From positions 426,600-490,599 of the forward strand of contig NZ_PSNW01000001.1 of assembly GCF_002930645.1 (NCBI RefSeq): 64,000 nt of DNA, given 5' to 3'. Below, one piece after another: positions 8,828 through 17,085 of this stretch (position 1 is the stretch's first letter; every line of letters begins with the position of its first letter). This DNA is from Solimonas fluminis (lineage in GTDB: Bacteria; Pseudomonadota; Gammaproteobacteria; Nevskiales; Nevskiaceae). Position numbers and translations under genes: made by a program. The notes beneath the pieces are model-generated. The model saw only the letters and a program-made list of their open reading frames with translations, had not been told where the DNA came from and ran no database searches.

Positions 8828-9406
8828 GTTTTCGCTCTGATAAAAGGACAGTTGCAGAAGGCGGGATGCGCTTCGCGTCGCCTGGAGGCGCCTACTTCTG
8901 GTCCCGCCCTACTGCACTGCAAAACCTTGATGAGCGCGAGCGAATGCTTTTGATGTACCGGGTTCCCTTCCAGTAGCGCCTGCCTGGTGGCCGAGTGCAG
9001 GGTCGAGCCGGACAGGATGTCCGGCCGAGGGGCCTCAGGCCATGGATGGCCTGTGGGCCCGACCCGTCGCACTCGTCCACCAGGCGGGTTGCCCCCGCTT
9101 CAGCGGGGCCGCGGATGGCAGGGTACGTTTTCTTTTTGGTACTTTTCTTCGCCTGGAGGCGCCTACTGTTGGTGTCGTACAACAAAGAAAAGTACCTCGC
9201 CCTTAGGCGAAATAAACCTCCAAAGATCCACCGCTCCTGACCGGCGTAGTCGCCGGCATCACCAACGCAATTTCCCAACGAAACTCCGCCGCCCCTCACC
9301 CTAACCCTCTCCCCGCAAGCGGGGAGAGGGCATGACAGCAGCGCGTGCCTCGATACACCGCTGCGCGGCACTCGGCATGAACGGTTCGGTTAGTGAATAC
9401 AAAAAC
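8828..9406. repeat. Non-coding stretch filled with palindromic repeats
   Basis: No credible gene is seen in this stretch. An 18-nt unit, CGCCTGGAGGCGCCTACT, occurs at 8879-8896 and again at 9150-9167. The second copy sits inside a 12-bp inverted repeat (9138-9149 with 9185-9196, arm GGTACTTTTCTT). A further palindrome at 9305-9330 (arms CCCTCTCCCCGC) resembles widely dispersed intergenic repeats of xanthomonad-type genomes. Open frames here are translations of these repeats. Confidence 0.7.
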
Positions 9407-9431
9407 AAAAAAAGCCCCGCATTAGCGGGGC
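9407..9431 (-). terminator. Rho-independent terminator of the TetR-cysC unit
   Basis: On the minus strand GCCCCGC-TAAT-GCGGGGC is followed by seven T. It begins about 20 nt after the cysC stop. Confidence 0.92.
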
Positions 9432-9451
9432 CCTTTCTTAGCTCATCCCAC

Positions 9452-10072
9452 TCACTTGGTCGGGATGATGCCGCGCTTTTCCAACTCCTTGAGCAGCACC
9501 TCGACTTCCTGCTCCAGCGTCAGCTGGTCGGTGCGCAGGTGGATCTCCGCGTTCTCCGGCGCCTCGTAGGGATCATCGATACCCGTGAAGTTCTTGATCT
9601 CGCCGGCGCGGGCCTTCTTGTACAGGCCCTTGGGGTCGCGCTTCTCGGCCTCGGCCAGCGGCACGTCGACGAACACCTCGATGAACGGCAGGCCGTCCTT
9701 CTCGTGCGTCTCGCGGGCGATCTGGCGGTCGGCGCGGTAGGGGCTGATGAAGCTCGACAGGGCGATCACGCCCACATCCACGAACAGCTTGGCCACCTCG
9801 CCCACGCGGCGGATGTTCTCGGTGCGGTCCGCCGCCGAGAAGCCCAGGTTCTTGTTGATGCCCAGGCGGATGTTGTCGCCGTCCAGGCGGTAGCACAGCG
9901 CACCGCGCGCGGTCAGCGCGTTTTCCAGCGCCACGGCCACGGTGCTCTTGCCGCTGCCGGACAGGCCGGTGAACCACAGGGTGGCACCCTTGTGGCCCAG
10001 CAGCTTGTTGCGGTCTTCGCGGGAAACCTGGCCGTGGTGCCAGTGGACGTTGGTCGCTTTCTGTTCAGTCAT
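9452..10072 (-). CDS. cysC: Adenylyl-sulfate kinase
   Basis: The protein has 206 residues. The P-loop is [13 protein letters not shown] and the APS-kinase signature regions [30 protein letters not shown] and [20 protein letters not shown] are all present. It phosphorylates adenylyl sulfate with ATP to give PAPS. It starts 9 nt after the TetR gene, so the two are likely co-transcribed, and it has its own terminator. No cysD or cysN is adjacent. The context points to PAPS supply for the sulfotransferase encoded about 2 kb away rather than to assimilation alone; that link is inferred. Confidence 0.97.
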   Translation of the reverse strand: MTEQKATNVHWHHGQVSREDRNKLLGHKGATLWFTGLSGSGKSTVAVALENALTARGALCYRLDGDNIRLGINKNLGFSAADRTENIRRVGEVAKLFVDVGVIALSSFISPYRADRQIARETHEKDGLPFIEVFVDVPLAEAEKRDPKGLYKKARAGEIKNFTGIDDPYEAPENAEIHLRTDQLTLEQEVEVLLKELEKRGIIPTK

Positions 10073-10081
10073 GTTTCGCTT

Positions 10082-10825
10082 TCACTTGAGGTGGGACCCC
10101 GGCAGGGCGGCGCTGGCGGCGGCCAGGCGCTCCGCGGTCGCAGGGGATACGGGGGCCGAGAAGAGCGCGATTATGCAGTCTTCCAGGTTGCGGATGAATA
10201 GCTCGGTGTCGATCTGCGGGCTGGGCAGGTCGGCCTGCTCCAGCAGGCGGGAGTGGTCGGCCAGTCCGTCGAACAGCAGCACCGTGGCCAGCATGGCGCG
10301 CTGACGCATCAGCGGCGGCGCCAGGTGCGGGGTGGCGGCCCGCAGGGCGGCGGTCAGGCGTTCCACCGGGGCGATCTTCAGGGCCGAGGCGTGGAGCTGG
10401 TGCACGTCCATGGTCAGCGTCGCCACCAGCTGGGCCTGGAAGCGGATGAAGTGATGCCCGCCGTCGGTGTCGAACAGCTTCTCGGCCACCGGATAGACGA
10501 AGGCCCGCACCACCTGCGGCAGCCCCAGGCCGCCCTGGGCCTCGAACTCGTCCAGCAGCTGGTTGCGCCGCGCCGAGACGCCGTGGACATGCTTGTCCAG
10601 GATCGCCTGCAGCAGGCCCTGCTTGCTGCCGAAGTGATAGTGGGTGGCGTTCTTGTTGCGCTGCCCGGCGGCCTTGTTGATGTCGCTCAGCGACACTCCC
10701 TCGATGCCCCGCTCGGCGAACAGGCGCTCCGCGATCGCCACCAGCTTGGCGCGGGTGGCGATGCTCTGCGGGGTGCGCGCCGCCTGGGGGCGGACGCGCA
10801 GGGCGGTGGCCGAGGCGGACTTCAT
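10082..10825 (-). CDS. TetR-family regulator of the sulfotransferase locus
   Basis: The protein has 247 residues. The helix-turn-helix lies at about residues 25-72 (AERLFAERGIEGVSLSDINK followed by HYHFGSKQGLLQAIL). The C-terminal region resembles the TetR_C domains of fatty-acid and phenolic regulators. It is divergent from the DUF1214-sulfotransferase operon and co-directional with cysC. The intervening region holds two identical-geometry sites, AAGG-N6-CCTT, one next to each start. The likeliest reading is one repressor controlling both transcripts and itself. Confidence 0.92.
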   Translation of the reverse strand: MKSASATALRVRPQAARTPQSIATRAKLVAIAERLFAERGIEGVSLSDINKAAGQRNKNATHYHFGSKQGLLQAILDKHVHGVSARRNQLLDEFEAQGGLGLPQVVRAFVYPVAEKLFDTDGGHHFIRFQAQLVATLTMDVHQLHASALKIAPVERLTAALRAATPHLAPPLMRQRAMLATVLLFDGLADHSRLLEQADLPSPQIDTELFIRNLEDCIIALFSAPVSPATAERLAAASAALPGSHLK

Positions 10826-10830
10826 GGTCT

Positions 10831-10844
10831 AAGGATATGACCTT
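10831..10844. promoter_or_regulatory. Putative TetR operator copy 1 (AAGG-N6-CCTT)
   Basis: AAGGATATGACCTT lies 6 nt upstream of the TetR start. Its partner is exactly 100 bp away, and a half-site AAGG at 10865-10868 lies between them. Confidence 0.55.
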
Positions 10845-10930
10845 AATCGGGGCCGGGGCATGTTAAGGCAAATTGCACCACGATCCTCCTCCACCTGGAT
10901 GAGGATCGATCTTTCGCTCCGCCCTAGATT

Positions 10931-10944
10931 AAGGCACTTTCCTT
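10931..10944. promoter_or_regulatory. Putative TetR operator copy 2 (AAGG-N6-CCTT)
   Basis: AAGGCACTTTCCTT lies 36 nt upstream of the DUF1214 start, where a repressor could block the promoter. It has the same half-sites and the same 6-nt gap as copy 1. Confidence 0.55.
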
Positions 10945-10979
10945 ATCCATGAATCCTGAACGTCACTGAGGAGAAGCCG

Positions 10980-12086
10980 ATGACGGCAGCACAGGATCCC
11001 GCCGGCCCGGTCATCAGCGGCCAGGCCTGGGACGAGTTTTGCGACACCCTCAAGCGCGCCGGACAGCAGATCCTGCGGCCCGAGGCCGCCGCCAGCGAGC
11101 TGGACCGTGCCGAGGGCTGGCGCTACCTGACGCGCCTGCTGCGCATCGGCCTGGAGATGCACCTGGAGTTCGCCGACCCGGACTTCCCGGGCTTCTTCCT
11201 GCCCTCGCACGAGACCGGCAAGATCGGCGCCGACAACCCGGACAACCACTACCTGTTCGCCCGCATCAACGGCCGCAACGAGTACGTGATCCGCGGCGAG
11301 CGCGGCACCGTGCCCTACCTGTCCTTCGGCACGCAGAAGGGCGGGTACGAGACCAACGGGCTGATGGAGCAGACCGGCTTCATCGAGGCCAAGGACCTGC
11401 AGCTCGACGCGGACGGCCGCTTCGAGATCGTGCTGTCGGCCGAGAAGCGCCCGGGCAACTGGCTGCGCATCGAGCCCGAGAGCAACTCGATCGTGGTGCG
11501 GCAGACCTTCAACGACCGCCCCAACGAGCGCGCCGCCACCATGCGCATTTCGCGCCTGGGCGCGGACGCCCAGCCCAGGCCATTGAGCGCCGCGCAGCTG
11601 CAGGCCGGCCTGCGCAACGCCGCCGCCTTCACCGAGGGCACGGCGCGCGTGTTCGCCGACTGGGCGCAGGGCTACCTGCCCCACGTCAACCAGCTGCCTC
11701 CGGCCAACCAGCTGGTCTGCCAGCGCACCGGCGGCGACCCCAACATCTTCTATTACCACTCGGCCTGGGAACTGGACGAGGACCAGGCGCTGGTGATCCA
11801 CCTGCCCCGCATCCCGGAATGCCGCTTCTGGAACCTGCAGATCAACAACTGGTGGATGGAATCGCTGGACTACCGGTACCACCGCATCCACGTGAACAAG
11901 TACAGCGCCCAGCATGACGCCGACGGCGGCGTGACCATCGTGCTGAGCCAGCGCGACCCCGGCCGGGCCAACTGGCTGGAGACCACCGGCCACCGCCGCG
12001 GCACGATGTGCCTGCGCTGGGTCGGCGCCCAGGAACACATCCATCCCGAGACGCGCGTGGTGCGCGTTGCAGACCTCAAGGCCTGA
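10980..12086 (+). CDS. DUF1214-domain protein, first of two
   Basis: The protein has 368 residues. The C-terminal DUF1214 region is clear (FYYHSAWELDEDQALVIHLP, then FWNLQINNWWMESLDY and NKYSAQHDADGGVTIVLSQ). No signal peptide is seen, whereas many DUF1254/DUF1214 proteins are exported. A GAGGAG site precedes the ATG. It opens an operon with a sulfotransferase 4 nt downstream. A clear paralogue is encoded at 14142-15248. The biochemical role of DUF1214 is not established; the conserved Trp/His-rich C-terminal block suggests ligand binding or catalysis on a small hydrophobic molecule. Confidence 0.88.
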   Translation: MTAAQDPAGPVISGQAWDEFCDTLKRAGQQILRPEAAASELDRAEGWRYLTRLLRIGLEMHLEFADPDFPGFFLPSHETGKIGADNPDNHYLFARINGRNEYVIRGERGTVPYLSFGTQKGGYETNGLMEQTGFIEAKDLQLDADGRFEIVLSAEKRPGNWLRIEPESNSIVVRQTFNDRPNERAATMRISRLGADAQPRPLSAAQLQAGLRNAAAFTEGTARVFADWAQGYLPHVNQLPPANQLVCQRTGGDPNIFYYHSAWELDEDQALVIHLPRIPECRFWNLQINNWWMESLDYRYHRIHVNKYSAQHDADGGVTIVLSQRDPGRANWLETTGHRRGTMCLRWVGAQEHIHPETRVVRVADLKA

Positions 12087-12090
12087 TCCC

Positions 12091-13287
12091 ATGACCGCAG
12101 AACTCCGCTTCGACCCGCCGGCACTGCTGGCCGCCGCCACCGGACAGTCCGGTGGCCTCACCGATTTCGGCGACCCCTCCTTCCGCAAGGCCCTGGAGGT
12201 GCTCTGCGACTCGCTGGAACGCGAGGCCAACCTGTCGCCCCTGGGCCGCCAGCTGCTGCACGGCAAGTTCGTGGAGCTGCTGGTCAACCGCCTGCGCATC
12301 GAGCAGTTCTTCAGGCAGCACCCGGAGATCGAAAGCGAGCAGATCCAGGCGCCGATCGTGATCGTGGGCCTGCCGCGCACCGGCACCACGCTGCTGCAGC
12401 GCGTTCTGGCCGCCGACCCGCACCTCTACTCGATGCCCTGGTGGGAATCGCGCTACCCGGTGCCCTTCCCCGGCGAGAGCCTGAAGGAGCCCACGCAGCG
12501 CATCGAACGCGCCCGCGGCGAAGTGGCCGTGATGGTCGAGGCCATGCCCAAGCTGATGTCGATGCACCCGATGGACGCCGACCAGGCCGACGAGGAAGTG
12601 ATGCTGATGGAGCATTCCTTCATGGCGGCCTTCAACGCCTACGTCCATGTGCCGTCCTACATGGACTGGCTGCACTCCATCGACGAGAAGCCGGCCTACG
12701 ACTACCTCAAGCGCGTTCTCAAGTTCCTGCAGTGGCAGAAGCGCCAGCGCGGCATCGTCGCCAGCCGCTGGGTGCTGAAGGCCCCTCACCACCTGCTGCG
12801 CATGCGCCTGCTGCTGCGCGAGTTTCCCGGCGCCAAGGTCATCCAGACGCACCGCGATCCGGTGGACACCATCCCGTCCATCGCCAGCTTCATCCACACC
12901 CTGTGGTGCATCTACGGCGCCAATGCCAGCCCGGTGGACGCCGGCCAGGAGTGGAGCGCGCTGATGGCACGCGCCTTCCACCATACCCAGGACGTGCGCC
13001 GCGAAAAGGACCAGGCCGGCAGCTTCCTCGACGTGCGCTTCATCGACACGGTCAAGCAGCCCTTCGAGGTGGTGAAGGCGATCTACGGTTTCGCCGGCCT
13101 GCCGCTGACCGACGAGGCCGAGAAGTCCATGCAGCGCTGGATGGAGCAGAACCGCCGCGACAGCCGCGCCGCCCACGAGTACAAGGCCGAGGACTTCGGC
13201 CTGTCCGAGGCGCAACTCAAGCGGGACTTCGCCGACTACCGCGCCGCCTACATCGAATCCGCCGCACAGCCCGCGGCCGCCCATTGA
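12091..13287 (+). CDS. PAPS-dependent sulfotransferase
   Basis: The protein has 398 residues. The 5'-phosphosulfate loop is IVIVGLPRTGTTLLQRVLA (about residue 90) and the 3'-phosphate region is VIQTHRDPVDTIPSIAS. These are the two hallmarks of PAPS sulfotransferases of the Sulfotransfer_3 type. It would transfer sulfate from PAPS to a hydroxyl or amine acceptor in the cytoplasm. The start 4 nt after the DUF1214 stop indicates translational coupling. The cysC gene, divergent from this operon, makes the donor. The acceptor is unknown; neighbouring SDR, DUF1214 and EthD genes suggest a lipid or steroid alcohol. Confidence 0.92.
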   Translation: MTAELRFDPPALLAAATGQSGGLTDFGDPSFRKALEVLCDSLEREANLSPLGRQLLHGKFVELLVNRLRIEQFFRQHPEIESEQIQAPIVIVGLPRTGTTLLQRVLAADPHLYSMPWWESRYPVPFPGESLKEPTQRIERARGEVAVMVEAMPKLMSMHPMDADQADEEVMLMEHSFMAAFNAYVHVPSYMDWLHSIDEKPAYDYLKRVLKFLQWQKRQRGIVASRWVLKAPHHLLRMRLLLREFPGAKVIQTHRDPVDTIPSIASFIHTLWCIYGANASPVDAGQEWSALMARAFHHTQDVRREKDQAGSFLDVRFIDTVKQPFEVVKAIYGFAGLPLTDEAEKSMQRWMEQNRRDSRAAHEYKAEDFGLSEAQLKRDFADYRAAYIESAAQPAAAH

Positions 13288-13342
13288 ACCAGGCCGCGCT
13301 GTCCGCGGCCGCCATTGAACTAGAAACCACGAGGAGAGAGAC

Positions 13343-14134
13343 ATGCTGCTGAAGGACAAGATCGTCATCGTTTCCGGCATCGGCCCGGGCCTGGGCGTGA
13401 AGCTGGCGGTGGAAGCCGCGCGCGAGGGCGCCGCGGGCGTGGTCGTGGCCGCACGTTCCGCCGACAAGCTGGACGACGCCGAGGCGCGAATCAAGGCGCT
13501 GGGCGTGAAGGCCAAGGTGGTCAAGCAGGTCTGCGACATCACCCAGCGGGAGCAGTGCGACGCCCTGGCCGCCGCCGCCGTCAAGGCCTTCGGCCGCGTC
13601 GATGCGCTGGTCAACAGCGCCTTCCAGCACGGCGAGATGGACTATGCCTCCACCGCCAATCTCGATGCCTGGAACGAGGTGATGCAGACCAACCTGTTCG
13701 GCACGCTGAAGCTGACCCAGGCCGTGATCCCGCAGATGAAGAGCCAGAAGTCCGGTGCCGTGGTCATGATCAACACCATGGCCGTACGCACCATCCCGCC
13801 GCTGGGCGAGGCCGGCTACGCCGCCTCCAAGGCCGCACTGGCCAACTCCTCCAAGTGGCTGGCCAAGGAACTGGGCCCCGACGGCATCCGCGTGAACTCC
13901 GTGCACATGGGCTGGATGTGGGGCGCCCCGGTGCAGGGCTACTTCGAGTGGCAGGCGCAGGAGAAGAAGGTTCCGGTGGAGGAACTGGTCCAGGGCATCG
14001 CCCGCCACATCCCGATCGGCCGCATCCCCACCGACGACGAATGCGCCCGCGCCGCGCTGTTCCTGGTGTCCGACTACGCCAGCGCCGTCACCGGCGCCAC
14101 GCTGGACGCCAACGGCGGCATGTATATGCCCTGA
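13343..14134 (+). CDS. SDR-family oxidoreductase
   Basis: The protein has 263 residues. It has a nucleotide site (VSGIGPGLGVKLA), the structural Asn motif (DALVNSAF) and an intact YAASK. The usual catalytic Ser is replaced: the region reads INTMAVRTIPPLGEAGY, where Thr occupies the Ser position with one extra residue before Tyr. A GAGGAGAG ribosome site precedes the ATG. It lies in the DUF1214-sulfotransferase operon and probably oxidises or reduces the hydroxyl that is sulfated or desulfated; that role is inferred. Confidence 0.9.
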   Translation: MLLKDKIVIVSGIGPGLGVKLAVEAAREGAAGVVVAARSADKLDDAEARIKALGVKAKVVKQVCDITQREQCDALAAAAVKAFGRVDALVNSAFQHGEMDYASTANLDAWNEVMQTNLFGTLKLTQAVIPQMKSQKSGAVVMINTMAVRTIPPLGEAGYAASKAALANSSKWLAKELGPDGIRVNSVHMGWMWGAPVQGYFEWQAQEKKVPVEELVQGIARHIPIGRIPTDDECARAALFLVSDYASAVTGATLDANGGMYMP

Positions 14135-14141
14135 GGCCGCC

Positions 14142-15248
14142 ATGATCCAGACCGCCCCCTCTCCTGTTCCGGACCAGGGCCAGGCCTGGATCGACTTCTG
14201 TGACGCGCTGAAGGCCGCGGGGCGGATCGCCCTGCGGCCGGACGCGCCGGCAACGGAACTGGAGCGCGCCGAGGCCTGGCGCTGCCTGAGCCGCTACACG
14301 CGGCTGGGCCTGCAGATGATGCTGGAGTTCGGCGATCCCGACTTTCCGCAGTTCTACGCGGCCTCGGACGACACCATCAAGGTGTTCCTGCCCAATCCCG
14401 ACAACCGCTACGCCAACGCCACCATCGCCGGCGACCGCGAGTACCGCATCAGCGGCCGCCGGGGCCAAGCGCCCTATCTCTCCTTCGGGACGAAAGCCAA
14501 CCGCTACGCGGTGGACGGCACCATGGCCTCCACCGGCGAACTGGAGGCCTCGCAAATGCAGTTCGAAGCGGACGGCCGTTTCGAGATCGTCGCCAGCCGG
14601 CATCCGCAACCGGGCAACTGGCTGCCGATGGCGGACGATTCGTCGATGCTGATCGTGCGCGAGACCTTCTTCGACCGCTCCCGCGAAACGCCCGGCAGCT
14701 TCCACATCGAGCGCATCGGCGCGCCGCCGGCGCCGCCTCCGCTGGACGGTGCCGCGCTTGCGGCCGGCCTGCAGCGCGCCGCCGGCTTCGTGCAGGGAAC
14801 GTTCAGGCTGGTGGCGGACTGGACCGCGATGGTCGCGGCACATCCGAACCGGCTGGCCGCCGCACCCTATGCCGAGGCCGCGATGCGGGTCGGCGGCGAT
14901 CCGAAGATCTGCTACTACCACGGCTACTGGCAATTGAACCGAGGGGAGGCCCTGGTGATCGAAACGGAGGTGCCGGACTGCGCCTACTGGAACTTCCAGC
15001 TCGCCAACTGGTGGCTGGAATCGCTGGATGCCCTGCACCGCCCGGTGGCGATCAACCATCATGCGGCGCGGCGCAACGAGGACGGCAGCGTCACCCTGGT
15101 GATCGCCGCGGAGAACCCCGGCGTGGCCAACTACATCGACACCGACGGGCACGACCGCGGCGGCATGCTGCTGCGGTGGGTCGATGCCCGCCATCATCCG
15201 CAGCCCCGCTGCCGGGTGGTCTCGCTGGACTCGCTGCGCCCGCACTGA
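14142..15248 (+). CDS. DUF1214-domain protein, second of two
   Basis: The protein has 368 residues, exactly the length of the first copy, and is collinear with it. Shared blocks include WIDFCDALKAAGRI, LEFGDPDFPQFY, PYLSFGTKANRY and ICYYHGYWQLNRGEALVIE. It is 7 nt downstream of the SDR. The two copies have diverged strongly, so they probably form a heteromer or act on successive intermediates rather than being a recent duplication. No signal peptide is visible. Confidence 0.88.
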   Translation: MIQTAPSPVPDQGQAWIDFCDALKAAGRIALRPDAPATELERAEAWRCLSRYTRLGLQMMLEFGDPDFPQFYAASDDTIKVFLPNPDNRYANATIAGDREYRISGRRGQAPYLSFGTKANRYAVDGTMASTGELEASQMQFEADGRFEIVASRHPQPGNWLPMADDSSMLIVRETFFDRSRETPGSFHIERIGAPPAPPPLDGAALAAGLQRAAGFVQGTFRLVADWTAMVAAHPNRLAAAPYAEAAMRVGGDPKICYYHGYWQLNRGEALVIETEVPDCAYWNFQLANWWLESLDALHRPVAINHHAARRNEDGSVTLVIAAENPGVANYIDTDGHDRGGMLLRWVDARHHPQPRCRVVSLDSLRPH

Positions 15249-15257
15249 AGGAGCCGC

Positions 15258-15971
15258 ATGGAAAAGCTCATCTACACGCTGTGGAAGCCCGAAGGCCAGG
15301 CGATGGCGGACTTCGCCGCGGCCCTGCGCGGCCCGCTGGCCGCGCAACTGCTGCAGGCAGGGGTCCGCCATGCGCAACTCAACATCGACGATGCCGACGC
15401 GGCGCCGGCCGCCGGCGTACGCCAGGTCGCCACGGCGCCCCTGCCGGACGCGCTGCTGCAGCTCTGGATGGACAGCGCCATCGCGCTGCGCCGCCGGCCG
15501 ATCGATGCGCTGGTGGCCGCCGCGGCGGCACGCCATGACGCCTATCTGGTCACCGAATCGCAACCCCTGCGCAACGAGCGCCATGCGCCGGCGCCGGGCC
15601 AGCGCACCTACGGCTTCGCGCAGATCGCGCTGCTGAAGAAGCCCCAGCGCCTGGGCTACGAGCAATGGCTGGAGATCTGGCACGACTCGCACACGCCGGT
15701 CGCCATCGAGACCCAGTCCACCTTCGAGTACCGCCAGAACGTGGTGGTGCGGGCGCTCACGCCCGGCGCGCGGCCCTACGACGCGATCGTGGAGGAATGC
15801 TTCCCGCCGGAGGCGATGAGCGACCCCCAGGCCTTCTTCGACGCCGCCGGTGACGCGGAGAAGTTCCAGCGCAACCTGGACCGGATGATGGCCAGCGTCG
15901 GCCGCTTCCTGGACCTGGGAACGATCGACGTGCTGGCCACCAGCCAATACCACCTGTCGCCGGGGTTGTAG
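15258..15971 (+). CDS. EthD-domain protein
   Basis: The protein has 237 residues. The C-terminal half matches the EthD dimeric alpha-beta-barrel fold (YEQWLEIWHDSHTPVAIE and a late FLDLGTIDVLATSQYHL). The N-terminal half has a similar barrel-like pattern beginning MEKLIYTLWKPEG, so it may be a tandem of two such modules. It is the last gene of the sulfotransferase operon, 9 nt after DUF1214. EthD proteins occur in ether and steroid degradation loci, but their reaction is generally unproven. Confidence 0.82.
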   Translation: MEKLIYTLWKPEGQAMADFAAALRGPLAAQLLQAGVRHAQLNIDDADAAPAAGVRQVATAPLPDALLQLWMDSAIALRRRPIDALVAAAAARHDAYLVTESQPLRNERHAPAPGQRTYGFAQIALLKKPQRLGYEQWLEIWHDSHTPVAIETQSTFEYRQNVVVRALTPGARPYDAIVEECFPPEAMSDPQAFFDAAGDAEKFQRNLDRMMASVGRFLDLGTIDVLATSQYHLSPGL

Positions 15972-15977
15972 GGCAAC

Positions 15978-16011
15978 AAAAAAGGAGCCCGCTCGCCGGC
16001 GAGCGGGCTCC
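15978..16011 (-). terminator. Strong hairpin terminator, REP-like, between convergent genes
   Basis: GGAGCCCGCTCGCC and its exact complement form a 28-bp perfect palindrome (15984-16011). On the minus strand it is followed by six T, so it terminates the hydrolase gene. It also faces the end of the EthD gene. Its arm resembles the REP at 1518-1575. Confidence 0.88.
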
Positions 16012-16041
16012 TGCGGCAAAGACAGCGGCCTATCCGGCCGC

Positions 16042-16899
16042 TCAGGCCGCGGCCGGCACCTTGCGCTGGGTGAGCCAGGGAGCCGAGTGCCCCTCCACTT
16101 CCTTCAGGAAGTGGCTGTTGTCGTGGTCCCAGGGATGGAAGCCCGGCTTGAAGTAGCTGAACCAGGGACGGATCATCTTGCGCAGGAAGCCGATCTCGCC
16201 GAAGCCCACGCGGTAGAACTCGCGCCAGCCCTTCCAATCGGTCAGCTTGCCCTCGGCGCGCACGAAGGAGACATGCGCCGGGATCACCTTGCCCCAGAAG
16301 ATCGCGGTGGCGATCAGCAGGCCCAGGGTGCGCTCGGCATAGGCGCGCGGGCCGGTGCCCACCACCTGCTCGTAGATGTCATAGGGCACGCCCTTGTGCT
16401 CGGTCTCCTCCAGCGCATGCCACTTCCACAGCGCGCCGTAGTGCTTCTCGGACTTCTGGTTCATGAATTCCGAGGTCAGGAAGCCGTCGGCCATGATCGC
16501 GGTGAGGTGTTCCAGCGCGATGGTGGCGGACAGGCGCGAGGACGCCGGCAGGTTCTTCTTGCCCCAGGCCAGCAGCGCGGTGACGCTGTCCTCGAACTCC
16601 TTGGAGCCCTTCACGCGCTGGTGCATCAATCCGTTGTACTCGTCATGCTCGCGGCCGTGCATGGCTTCCTGGCCGATGAAGGCGGTGGCGGCCTTCTTCA
16701 GCTCCGGGTCGGTGATCTGGTCGCGGTAATGGCGCACGGCGTCGATGAAGAAGCGCTCGCCCACCGGGATCACCAGGGACATGGTGTTCATCAGGTGCGT
16801 GAAGTGCACGCCTCCGTCGAGCCAGTCGTGGATGTGCTCTGCGGGAGGGTTGAAGGTCAGGTCGCGGCGGGTCGGCTGGACGGCTTTCTTGGCTTTCAT
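16042..16899 (-). CDS. Predicted metal-dependent hydrolase (PF10118 type)
   Basis: The protein has 285 residues. Ferritin-like metal motifs are visible: FIGQEAMHGREHDEYN, TIALEHLTAIM and WHALEETEHKG, giving paired E/ExxH ligands as in the PF10118 family. These are called metal-dependent hydrolases, although the ligand set resembles diiron oxygenases. The start at 16899 gives the standard N-terminus and has a GAGG site; longer frames run through the promoter. It is divergent from an HxlR regulator and has a clear promoter with a tandem repeat. The substrate is unknown. Confidence 0.88.
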   Translation of the reverse strand: MKAKKAVQPTRRDLTFNPPAEHIHDWLDGGVHFTHLMNTMSLVIPVGERFFIDAVRHYRDQITDPELKKAATAFIGQEAMHGREHDEYNGLMHQRVKGSKEFEDSVTALLAWGKKNLPASSRLSATIALEHLTAIMADGFLTSEFMNQKSEKHYGALWKWHALEETEHKGVPYDIYEQVVGTGPRAYAERTLGLLIATAIFWGKVIPAHVSFVRAEGKLTDWKGWREFYRVGFGEIGFLRKMIRPWFSYFKPGFHPWDHDNSHFLKEVEGHSAPWLTQRKVPAAA

Positions 16900-16920
16900 G
16901 CTGGGAGCCTCGGGAATCTC

Positions 16921-16950
16921 GATTACTGTGACATTGATTACTGATACATT
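16921..16950. promoter_or_regulatory. Two 15-bp tandem repeats at the hydrolase start site
   Basis: GATTACTGTGACATT is followed directly by GATTACTGATACATT, matching at 13 of 15 positions. The repeats lie just downstream of the -10 element of the minus-strand promoter, where a regulator would block initiation. The adjacent HxlR protein is the natural candidate. Confidence 0.55.
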
Positions 16951-16951
16951 C

Positions 16952-16980
16952 AGCCTAAATTCGGCCCGGGATGGCGTCAA
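16952..16980 (-). promoter_or_regulatory. Probable sigma70 promoter of the hydrolase gene
   Basis: On the minus strand TTGACG (16975-16980) is separated by 17 nt from TAGGCT (16952-16957). The -35 is close to consensus and the -10 is weak, which suits a regulated promoter. Confidence 0.5.
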
Positions 16981-17085
16981 GGGCCGGCCGGCGAGGGACA
17001 CCCAAGCCCCTGTCCAGGCAGGGAATCCCGCCGACGAATGGACTGGGTTCCCGAAAGGAACGCGGTTCGTCCTATACTGGCGGCC

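Noticed and set aside
8892-9371. Minus-strand frames in the repeat-rich gap
   Set aside because: They are translations of palindromic repeats without ribosome sites or conserved protein features.
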